Source of the DNA: Sphingomonadales bacterium
GTDB lineage: Bacteria > Pseudomonadota > Alphaproteobacteria > Sphingomonadales > Sphingomonadaceae
Direction of reading: 5' to 3'
Assembly: GCA_013297725.1 (NCBI GenBank)
Contig: JAAFIB010000019.1
Span: 5,501 to 41,720 of the forward strand
DNA: 36,220 nt
A model generated the notes under the pieces. That model ran no database searches, was not told the DNA's origin, and saw only the letters and a program-made list of their open reading frames with translations. This document shows, in pieces, positions 25,858 through 32,430 of the stretch (positions are counted from its first letter, which is position 1; each line of letters opens with the position of its first letter). The position numbers and the translations under genes were made by a program.

Positions 25858-25908
25858 ACGGGCGGTTTAGGGTGGAGTTTAGGGGTTAAGTAAACTGTCA
25901 CCGTAAAT

Positions 25909-27201
25909 CTACGCACGCTTTATTTGAGAAGCATTACATCCTGCCGGACATTTTGGCGTCGGGTAAACCTGCGACCGCACCGCCGTTTTCGGATGGAAAG
26001 GTGTCCAGTAAATTTGGCGCGACACCAAGCTGATATCGCTCCCAGACATTTCGAGCATGAAATCAGCAGCAACCTGCAAACCCGCAAAAAATGACACGAA
26101 AGCAACCGTTGGTGTAGGGCCATCGGCATCTTCATCTTTCGGGTGCAGGCAAGCGGCACAAGCAGCGTGGCCGTAGTGAACCGATGACATAGCACTGAAA
26201 TGCGACGTTGCGCCGACTGCCATCCAATAGGGTTTACCTCTCGCCAGCATCCATCGAGCGGGAACGTCGTCCACCCCGACGATCACATGATTTGCCATTG
26301 AACGCAGATCGGCTTCCTCAAAATGTCGTGGGATCGGCTCGATGTTTAGATCGATTGGCAAAACAAAGGTGTCAACTTTCGGATGTGGTATCGCATCAGG
26401 CAATAGCAGCACGTTTCGATTGCGATTTGGATGATCGGAGCGGTCGGAATCAAACACTCGACCTGCCCCTGTTATGCCATCTATCCTAGCCAGAGCATAT
26501 AGAAAGGCGTTTGACACAGCGCCTGCGCTTATGATGTCGAACGGCTGGACGTTTATGCACAAAGGCGTGTCTTCGGGTGCCAACCGGAAATGTAGATTAT
26601 TTGATGGCGCAAAAACATCTCGAAATCCTGCTGCCCCATTTGAAATCGGCAGCAGAATCTGGCCACTGATTTTGAAGACTTCCGCCGCTGCTAAAGCCGC
26701 AGCTGTCATAGCGCCAAATGGATTAGTGCAATCTTCCCATGGCGATTGAATAGGCCAATTATTTAGTGTCCCGGACCAATTTGACCAGCCGACGCTGATA
26801 ATGCGTTTTGCCCGAACCCCCACTCCTGCCGTTCCGTTGCCAAAAACAAAAGCGATGTCGGGAACCAGCAGCGGGCATCCGATTGCAATTGTGTCGCCAT
26901 TAATCATCTTGTCGGCGACCGACAGGATTGCCTCATGAAGAGAGCTGCCTGACATAGGCGGTTGAAAACCGATCAACGGAGCATCTGGTGCATCGACAAA
27001 AACCTGATGGCCGGATCGCCGAGCCAGCATTGCTGTCGTCGTGAGAGCGACCTGCCCTGCAAAGGATGAGGTGACTTCGGTATCGGCTACCAACACAACC
27101 GTCGGTTGATGTAACGCCCGGACAATTGCATCGTTGTTACCAATACCTAAATCAGTAGCCAAAAGAAGTATGGTTCGTGAAAGTTGTTCACCGCTATTCA
27201 T
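25909..27201 (-). CDS. E1/ThiF-like ubiquitin-activating adenylyltransferase
   Basis: A 430-residue two-part protein. Residues 1 to about 215 form a Rossmann-like domain of unclear role; residues about 220-430 are an E1/ThiF adenylation domain. Key residues are present: D251 and D253 (VFDSDRSD), the Arg finger R262 in NRNRNVLL, K275 in HPKVD, and D311 with R316 in GVDDVPAR. The nucleotide loop reads SAGAVS, where the family has GxGxxG, so two glycines are replaced. CAAC (348-351) and C418/C422 near the C-terminus probably bind zinc. It should adenylate the C-terminal Gly of the adjacent ubiquitin-like protein with ATP. The start overlaps the JAB gene by 8 bases. No E2 domain is recognisable here or nearby. 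Confidence 0.82.
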   Translation of the reverse strand: MNSGEQLSRTILLLATDLGIGNNDAIVRALHQPTVVLVADTEVTSSFAGQVALTTTAMLARRSGHQVFVDAPDAPLIGFQPPMSGSSLHEAILSVADKMINGDTIAIGCPLLVPDIAFVFGNGTAGVGVRAKRIISVGWSNWSGTLNNWPIQSPWEDCTNPFGAMTAAALAAAEVFKISGQILLPISNGAAGFRDVFAPSNNLHFRLAPEDTPLCINVQPFDIISAGAVSNAFLYALARIDGITGAGRVFDSDRSDHPNRNRNVLLLPDAIPHPKVDTFVLPIDLNIEPIPRHFEEADLRSMANHVIVGVDDVPARWMLARGKPYWMAVGATSHFSAMSSVHYGHAACAACLHPKDEDADGPTPTVAFVSFFAGLQVAADFMLEMSGSDISLVSRQIYWTPFHPKTAVRSQVYPTPKCPAGCNASQIKRA

Positions 27202-27637
27202 GTTCGGAAATCCTTTCGCTTATCCTAACCTGCTGCCAGCTTCCATCCGGCTGAATCTCGGTCAAATAGGCATTATCGAAACGAACAGGGCCAAGAGCAA
27301 AATCGGGAATCACCAAGCTCAAAAAGCCAGCATGGAACATCAACGGAAAGGCATCGTCCGTAGCAGAATGAAAAGCCTGCTCTGGATGCGTGTGCACTTG
27401 AAAGCGGACTGACATTTTTCGGTTAGCAATGTCGGACCAAAAATGACTTATCCATTTGTCCTCAATGGCCAAGCCGTACCGGCTGGCCCAATGCTTGGGG
27501 TGGCTGACCTCGATCAGGTCTAATGGTCGCTCTTGGTGGCTCAACCAGTAAACCTGACATTCATGTTCACCATTGCCGCATGACCGAAAATGCGCGAATG
27601 TTTCGTCGATCATGCGGCGTGGTAAGCGGTAAAGCAC
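27194..27637 (-). CDS. JAB/JAMM-family metallo-isopeptidase
   Basis: A 147-residue Prok-JAB protein. The zinc site is complete: His82 and His84 in VHTHP, Ser91 and Asp94 in HSATDD, with Glu26 in GEHECQVYW as the likely catalytic acid-base. These enzymes cut the (iso)peptide bond after the C-terminal Gly of ubiquitin-like proteins. GTG at 27637 is the start, 5 bases after the Ubl stop; the next ATG (Met9) is too close to the fold. It overlaps the E1 gene by 8 bases, so Ubl, JAB and E1 are one translational unit. Since the Ubl needs no trimming, removal of the modifier from targets is the likelier task. Confidence 0.85.
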   Translation of the reverse strand: MLYRLPRRMIDETFAHFRSCGNGEHECQVYWLSHQERPLDLIEVSHPKHWASRYGLAIEDKWISHFWSDIANRKMSVRFQVHTHPEQAFHSATDDAFPLMFHAGFLSLVIPDFALGPVRFDNAYLTEIQPDGSWQQVRISERISEHE

Positions 27638-27642
27638 CGGGA

Positions 27643-27963
27643 TTACCCTGCGCGAACCGTTGAAGGGCGCAGCAACAAGCGATCACGCTTCTTGATCTTT
27701 GCATCCTTGACCGTCTGGTTGATCTCGATTTCATTACCTTCTTCGGGGAACAGCCCCAAAGTGTGGGCATTGGTCGTGATCTGGTGTGCGCTAATGGCCT
27801 TTGCAAGAACGTTCGAAACGAGTTCGTCACGATCAACCTCAACCTTCTTTTCGATACCATTATAGATAATGACGATCTCGAAAGTTTTGTCGCGGCCATC
27901 GCCACTGTGGCCGCCATGGGCCGCTTCGTTGGGGTGGTCCTTCATGTCAATTGAATTATTCAT
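27643..27963 (-). CDS. Ubiquitin-like protein (Ubl) with C-terminal Ala-Gly
   Basis: A 106-residue protein. Residues about 26-100 show a beta-grasp pattern: KTFEIVIIYNG (strand-turn), KKVEVDRDEL, helix VSNVLAKAISAH, LGLFPEEGNEIEINQTVKDAKIKKRDRLLLRP. This resembles the small bacterial Ubl families of E1-JAB operons, such as the DUF2604/YukD-like group. The chain ends exactly at VRAG, so a free Gly carboxylate is made by translation itself. Residues 1-25 are a polar, His/Gly-rich extension (HGGHSGDGRDK). GGAG lies 8 bases before the ATG. It is first in the operon, divergent from an XRE regulator. Confidence 0.82.
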   Translation of the reverse strand: MNNSIDMKDHPNEAAHGGHSGDGRDKTFEIVIIYNGIEKKVEVDRDELVSNVLAKAISAHQITTNAHTLGLFPEEGNEIEINQTVKDAKIKKRDRLLLRPSTVRAG

Positions 27964-28014
27964 TTTTAGTCTCCGTAAGATTGGATGCCGATTCTGTCGG
28001 CGTTGCTAAATTGA

Positions 28015-28058
28015 TCAAGCGCGCACCTAACGTCAAGCAAAATAGTTAGCGCGCTTGA
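28015..28058. promoter_or_regulatory. Operator-like palindrome between the Ubl operon and the XRE gene
   Basis: TCAAGCGCGC (28015-28024) and GCGCGCTTGA (28049-28058) are perfect 10-bp inverted arms. Inner CTAAC (28027-28031) and GTTAG (28045-28049) extend the symmetry. A third half-site TCAAGC lies between them (28033-28038). TTGACA at 28055-28060 overlaps the right arm and could be the -35 of the XRE-ImmA transcript; TTGACG on the other strand could serve the Ubl operon. A regulator bound here would block both. A second palindrome TTTCTC/GAGAAA (28099-28117) abuts the XRE ribosome-binding site. Confidence 0.6.
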
Positions 28059-28126
28059 CAAATTTTGCAAAACCGTCGAAAAGCCATGATGCCAGAAGTT
28101 TCTCTGGCCCCGAGAAAGGAGATTGA

Positions 28127-28510
28127 ATGTCACATGACGAAGTGAAGCCAGCCATTAAGTCGAACAGATTAGGTGAATATCTAAATAGCGTTCGTAGGGG
28201 GCTTGACCTTTCACTGAGAGATGTTGAGGAAGCTACAAAAAAAGAAGTATCAAATGCGTATCTAAGTCAGTTAGAAAATGGAAAAATAGAAAAACCATCA
28301 CCACATATTTTACATTCTTTGTCTATTGCCTTGAATGTTAAGTATGAAGACTTAATGGAAAGAGCTGGGTATCTAAAACCAAGCAGTGAACGAGCATCCG
28401 ACTCAAAGCATGGCAGGGCTGCAACGTTCGCTATTGAAAATCTTACCGTTGAAGAGGAAGAGGCATTGCTGAAGCACCTTGCTTACATTCGTTGGCAAAC
28501 ATCCAAATGA
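28127..28510 (+). CDS. XRE-family transcriptional regulator
   Basis: A 127-residue protein with an N-terminal Cro/CI helix-turn-helix (residues about 14-78: RLGEYLNSVR, LSLRDVEEAT, VSNAYLSQLENGK, PSPHILHSLSIALNV). The C-terminal part (80-127) is acidic and probably for dimerisation or for meeting the protease. AAAGGAG lies 5 bases before the ATG. The gene is distinctly A/T-rich compared with housekeeping neighbours, a sign of transfer. It overlaps the ImmA-like gene by ATGA. Such XRE plus ImmA/IrrE pairs work as repressor and its inactivating protease. The likely operator is the palindrome at 28015-28058. Confidence 0.92.
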   Translation: MSHDEVKPAIKSNRLGEYLNSVRRGLDLSLRDVEEATKKEVSNAYLSQLENGKIEKPSPHILHSLSIALNVKYEDLMERAGYLKPSSERASDSKHGRAATFAIENLTVEEEEALLKHLAYIRWQTSK

Positions 28511-29424
28511 TAGGTTTGCCTGACGATTCAAGCTTAACTACTGAGCAACGAGCTAAGATTCGTCGAGAAGCTGAACGCGCCCTCAAAGAAGCGGGCGCGT
28601 TCGGCATATTCCCAACGCCAATTGATCGTATCATGGAAGTGGCTAAAGTCGTTGAGATCAAAGAGGACGTTTTGAACCCCGGCTTTTTGGCGAAATTGCG
28701 AGGGACAATTGATGGAGCGTTGAAATCTGCGCTATCGAAAGTCCAAGGAGTTTTCCATGCAGTTGCTGGTCTCGTGTACATTGACCAGTCCCTCTATCAC
28801 GCAAAAAAGATATTTGTTCGCCTGCACGAGGCAGGTCACGGTTTCTTGCCTTGGCAACGGTCAATGTATGCATTGGTTGAAGACTGCGAGAATGCTCTGG
28901 AACCAGATGCGGCTGACCTGTTTGACCGAGAGGCTAATGTCTTTGCCTCGGAAGTGCTGTTTCAACTCGATACCTTTCGGGATTTTGCGGAGAGCAAGCC
29001 ATTTGAAATCTGGACTCCAATTAACCTTGCGAAAAAATTTGATGCATCGCTTTATTCCAGCATTCGGCAGTACGTTTCAAAAAACAGCCGTTGTTGTGCG
29101 GTGATAGTTTTAAATATGCCTAAATTGGCCATTATCGATGGTTTCACGGCCTCATTAAGAAGAGTGGAACAATCGAACACTTTTGAAACGATGTTTGGCA
29201 GAAATTGGTGGAAAGCACAGTACACGCCAGACGATGAATTTGGAGCGCTGGTCCCGCTTGGCAAGCAGCGCTCGTCGGGCAAGCGTTCGCTGGCAATGAC
29301 GGACATGAATGGTGAGCGGCACGAGTGCATTGTCGAGTCATTCACTCAGACCCATCAGGTGTTCATTTTAATACATGCAGTGAAAGCGCTGTCGGCTAAA
29401 AAAATATTTTTATCAGCGGCATAA
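28507..29424 (+). CDS. ImmA/IrrE-family metallo-endopeptidase
   Basis: A 305-residue COG2856-type protease. The zinc motif HEAGH is at 107-111 (H107, E108, H111); the third ligand is probably Glu142 in DREANVFASEVL. The C-terminal region of about 130 residues is not one I recognise and may be a sensing domain. The start at 28507 lies in an ATGA overlap with the XRE stop; a TTG at 28492 is less likely. ImmA of ICEBs1 and Deinococcus IrrE cut XRE-type repressors on a damage or stress signal, so this protein probably cuts its partner and induces the divergent Ubl operon. That is inference from family and context. Confidence 0.88.
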   Translation: MIGLPDDSSLTTEQRAKIRREAERALKEAGAFGIFPTPIDRIMEVAKVVEIKEDVLNPGFLAKLRGTIDGALKSALSKVQGVFHAVAGLVYIDQSLYHAKKIFVRLHEAGHGFLPWQRSMYALVEDCENALEPDAADLFDREANVFASEVLFQLDTFRDFAESKPFEIWTPINLAKKFDASLYSSIRQYVSKNSRCCAVIVLNMPKLAIIDGFTASLRRVEQSNTFETMFGRNWWKAQYTPDDEFGALVPLGKQRSSGKRSLAMTDMNGERHECIVESFTQTHQVFILIHAVKALSAKKIFLSAA

Positions 29425-29451
29425 AGCTTCTCGACGCTGCAAGGAGTAAAG

Positions 29452-31269
29452 CTACTCTTCCCCCATCCGCAGCGCCGCAATAAACGCTTCCTGCGGAATA
29501 CTCACACTCCCATACTCCCGCATCCGGGCCTTGCCCTTCTTCTGCTTCTCCAACAGCTTTTTCTTACGCGAGATATCGCCGCCATAACATTTGGCGGTCA
29601 CGTCCTTGCGCATCGCGGCAATCGTTTCACGCGCGATCACTTTGCCGCCGATGGCTGCTTGGATGGGTATCTTAAACAGGTGCCGGGGGATTAAGTCTTT
29701 TAGCCGCTCACACATGCCGCGGCCTCGGGCCTCTGCGGTGCCGCGGTGGACGATCATGCTTAAAGCGTCGACGGGGTCGGCGTTGACTAGGATGCTCATT
29801 TTGACAAGGTCGCCTTCGCGATGCCCGATCTGGTGATAGTCAAAGCTGGCATAGCCGCGCGATATGCTTTTTAGCCGGTCATAGAAATCGAATACCACTT
29901 CGTTCAGCGGCAATTCGTAGACCAGCTGCGCACGGCCGCCCACATAAGTCAGCTGTTTCTGAACGCCGCGCCGGTCTTGGCACAGCTTCAATATGCTGCC
30001 CAGATATTCGTCGGGGCAGTAAATCGTCGCCTCTATCCACGGTTCCTGAATTTCCGCGATGCGGTTTATATCGGGCATGTCGGCGGGGTTGTGCAGCTCC
30101 ATCTCGCACGCGTCTTCGGTTTTGCTGCGGCTCAATTGCAGTTTGTATACCACCGACGGCGCGGTGGTGATCAGGTCTAGGTCGAACTCGCGGGTTAAGC
30201 GTTCTTGGATGATTTCCAGATGGAGGAGCCCCAAGAACCCGCAGCGAAAGCCAAAGCCCAATGCGGCGCTGCTTTCGGTTTCAAAACTGAAGCTTGCATC
30301 GTTTAGGCGAAGCTTGCTGATGCTTTCGCGCAGCTTTTCAAAGTCCGCAGCATCGGTGGGGAACAGGCCGCAGAAGACGACTGGCTGCACTTCTTTAAAG
30401 CCCGGCAGTGCCTCAGCCGCGGGCTTTTTGGCATCGGTGATGGTGTCGCCAACGCGGGTTTGGGCGACTTCTTTAATCTGCGCGGTGATGATGCCCACCT
30501 CGCCCGCCGCGATTTCGGATAGGATCTCAAGCTTTGGCCGCATACAGCCGACGCGGTCGACCAGATGCTTTGTGCCGGCGGCCATGAACTGGATTTCCTG
30601 GCCTTTCTTTATCACGCCGTCGATGACGCGGATCAGGATGACGACGCCCAGATACGGGTCGTACCAGCTGTCGACCAGCATCGCCTTTAGCGGAGCGTCG
30701 CGGTCGCCCGATGGCGGGGGGATGCGGGTGACAATGGCTTCAAGCACTTCGGCGATGCCGATGCCCGATTTTGCGCTGGTCAGGACCGCGTTGTCCGCAG
30801 GTAGCCCGATGATTTCCTCGATTTCGGCTTTGACCTTGTCAACCTCTGCGGCGGGCAGATCAATCTTGTTGATGACGGGGACGATTTCGTGGTCATGCTC
30901 AATGGATTGATAGACATTGGCTAGGGTTTGCGCTTCGACCCCTTGGGCAGCGTCAACCACCAGCAGCGCGCCTTCGCAGGCGGCAAGGGAGCGGGAGACT
31001 TCATAGGCGAAATCGACATGGCCCGGGGTGTCCATCAGGTTCAGTTCGTATTTCAGGCCATCGTTCGCGGTGTAATCTAGGCGCACGGTTTGCGCCTTAA
31101 TGGTGATCCCGCGTTCTTTCTCAATGTCCATGTTATCAAGGACTTGCGCCGACATCTCACGCGCGGATAGGCCGCCTGTTTGTTGGATTAGCCGGTCAGC
31201 CAAGGTCGACTTGCCATGGTCAATATGCGCGATAATCGAGAAATTACGGATGCGGGAGAGTTCAGTCAT
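29452..31269 (-). CDS. lepA: Elongation factor 4 (LepA)
   Basis: A 605-residue translational GTPase that acts on stalled or mis-translocated ribosomes and in 30S biogenesis. G motifs are complete: [33 protein letters not shown] and SAKSG. The LepA-specific C-terminal domain follows ([20 protein letters not shown] region). Length is normal. It is 9 bases after the NadR-like gene. It marks the right boundary of the accessory cassette, 27 bases beyond the convergent ImmA-like stop. Confidence 0.98.
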   Translation of the reverse strand: MTELSRIRNFSIIAHIDHGKSTLADRLIQQTGGLSAREMSAQVLDNMDIEKERGITIKAQTVRLDYTANDGLKYELNLMDTPGHVDFAYEVSRSLAACEGALLVVDAAQGVEAQTLANVYQSIEHDHEIVPVINKIDLPAAEVDKVKAEIEEIIGLPADNAVLTSAKSGIGIAEVLEAIVTRIPPPSGDRDAPLKAMLVDSWYDPYLGVVILIRVIDGVIKKGQEIQFMAAGTKHLVDRVGCMRPKLEILSEIAAGEVGIITAQIKEVAQTRVGDTITDAKKPAAEALPGFKEVQPVVFCGLFPTDAADFEKLRESISKLRLNDASFSFETESSAALGFGFRCGFLGLLHLEIIQERLTREFDLDLITTAPSVVYKLQLSRSKTEDACEMELHNPADMPDINRIAEIQEPWIEATIYCPDEYLGSILKLCQDRRGVQKQLTYVGGRAQLVYELPLNEVVFDFYDRLKSISRGYASFDYHQIGHREGDLVKMSILVNADPVDALSMIVHRGTAEARGRGMCERLKDLIPRHLFKIPIQAAIGGKVIARETIAAMRKDVTAKCYGGDISRKKKLLEKQKKGKARMREYGSVSIPQEAFIAALRMGEE

Positions 31270-31278
31270 TCCGCGCCC

Positions 31279-31791
31279 CTAGCAGGCGTCTGCAATCGCT
31301 TCAAGCGCGGCTCTATACCGTATATCACCCTCGCCGCGGATCAGTGCGTAGGGCACGCCGCGATTGTCGAGTTCGGCTTTGCACAGGGTAAAGAAATGGC
31401 GGCGTTGTTCGGGCGCGGCATACACGCGCAGGCCATCGTCCACAAACGGCAGGTCGATGTCGAGCAACAGGTAAAGGTCGGCGTAACCGGTGAAAGCGTC
31501 GAAATAAGCGTCGCGGGTTCCAAACATCATTTCGGCCCACACAGCGGTAATCAGCGGATCGGTGTCGAACAATACGCGGTCGCCATCACGCGCGGCGGCG
31601 GCGCGGTTCATCGCGTCTTGGGTTTCGGCGATGTGGACCAGCTCAGCCATGCCGATGTCGGTGCCGTGACCTTCGCAATAGGCGCGGCCATATTCGGGGA
31701 CGACTTCGCAGCCATAATGCGCGGCAAGGCGCGTTGCGAGTGTGGACTTACCGGTGCTTTCAGGGCCGTGGAGGCAGATGCGTTGGATCAT
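31279..31791 (-). CDS. NadR-like nicotinamide riboside kinase (AAA ATPase)
   Basis: A 170-residue P-loop kinase like the C-terminal domain of NadR, lacking both the regulatory HTH and the NMN adenylyltransferase domains. The Walker A is GPESTGKST (8-16). VVPEYGRAYCE, FDTDPLIT and LLLDIDLPFVDDGLR follow. It would phosphorylate nicotinamide riboside to NMN, trapping what PnuC imports. The start at 31791 overlaps the pnuC stop by ATGA; a longer frame to 31929 would run back into pnuC. Confidence 0.88.
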   Translation of the reverse strand: MIQRICLHGPESTGKSTLATRLAAHYGCEVVPEYGRAYCEGHGTDIGMAELVHIAETQDAMNRAAAARDGDRVLFDTDPLITAVWAEMMFGTRDAYFDAFTGYADLYLLLDIDLPFVDDGLRVYAAPEQRRHFFTLCKAELDNRGVPYALIRGEGDIRYRAALEAIADAC

Positions 31792-32345
31792 GCTTTTTGC
31801 ACCCGCCGCCATTCGATTAGACCCGCAATGGCAAGCACAAAGTATAGTGCGTAAAGCCCTGCGGTCAGGTGCAAATCCTTCACCACGTAAAGCGGGATCG
31901 AAATGGCGTTGACCACAATCCACCACCACCAGTTTTCCAGATACCGCCGCGCCATCAGAATCTGCCCAGCGACTGAGAGCATTGCGACGCCTGCATCCCA
32001 GAACGGATAGCTAGCGTCGGTGTAGGTGCTCATGAGAAAGCCCCAGCCAATCGTTGCGATCACAGACCCGGCTATCCAAGCAAACAATCCCTGACGCGCC
32101 AATCGCTGAACGACAATCTCGCCAGCCTCGGCCTTGTTCCGGCTCCAGCTGAACCAGCCATATAGATTGACCACCAGAAAAAAGACTTGCAGCCCAGCAT
32201 CGCTATACAGTTTCGCATCGCGGAAGATGAAGAAATACAGCGTGACCATCGCGATCCCGAACGGGTAATTCCAAACCGACCGGCGGATAATCAGCAAGAT
32301 GTTGGCAATGCCCAGCAGCACCGCGACGATTTCGATTGGGCTCAT
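31788..32345 (-). CDS. pnuC: Nicotinamide riboside transporter PnuC
   Basis: A 185-residue inner-membrane protein with about seven hydrophobic helices. WNYPFGI near the first helices and the tryptophan-rich NWWWWIVVNAISIPLY segment are typical of PnuC and line the substrate site. It lets nicotinamide riboside enter by facilitated diffusion, driven by phosphorylation by the coupled NadR-like kinase. The start at 32345 gives the normal N-terminus; a longer frame to 32498 overlaps the divergent ABC-F gene. It heads a pnuC-nadR-lepA transcript. Confidence 0.94.
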   Translation of the reverse strand: MSPIEIVAVLLGIANILLIIRRSVWNYPFGIAMVTLYFFIFRDAKLYSDAGLQVFFLVVNLYGWFSWSRNKAEAGEIVVQRLARQGLFAWIAGSVIATIGWGFLMSTYTDASYPFWDAGVAMLSVAGQILMARRYLENWWWWIVVNAISIPLYVVKDLHLTAGLYALYFVLAIAGLIEWRRVQKA

Positions 32346-32430
32346 ATTATCGGCGGCAATAGCGAGCGCGCAGCTGCCATGCAATCGCCGCATGACAGCC
32401 GCGCGTTGCTCTGCTAGGCGCGCGCCCATC

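Larger units (their letters stand above)
25373..25908. other. 536-base non-coding region at the left edge of the accessory cassette
   Basis: No convincing gene lies here. It holds five 14-bp tandem repeats (25445-25514), an adjoining 7-bp hairpin TGGCGGA/TCCGCCA (25511-25529), a weak 36-codon frame, a promoter-like pair and a strong terminator. The direct repeats GAACATTA lie at about 25672 and 25684. The 10-bp inverted repeat ATTACGGCAA (25689-25698) and TTGCCGTAAT (25810-25819) encloses the promoter-like element. From about 25660 the base composition turns A/T-rich. No integrase or transposase remnant was seen. Confidence 0.6.

Noticed and set aside
29385-29425. AT-rich palindrome around AAAAATATTTTT near the ImmA-like stop
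   Set aside because: Arms are short and lack a GC stem followed by T residues in a fitting orientation, so I do not call a terminator.
25373-29451. Attachment-site direct repeats or integrase for the accessory cassette
   Set aside because: I saw no matching flanking repeats, tRNA insertion site, integrase or transposase; the nearest repeats (AGTTTAC/GTAAACT) are too short to mean anything.
30059-30910. 283-residue open frame on the plus strand
   Set aside because: It is antisense to lepA, which is intact in all GTPase motifs.
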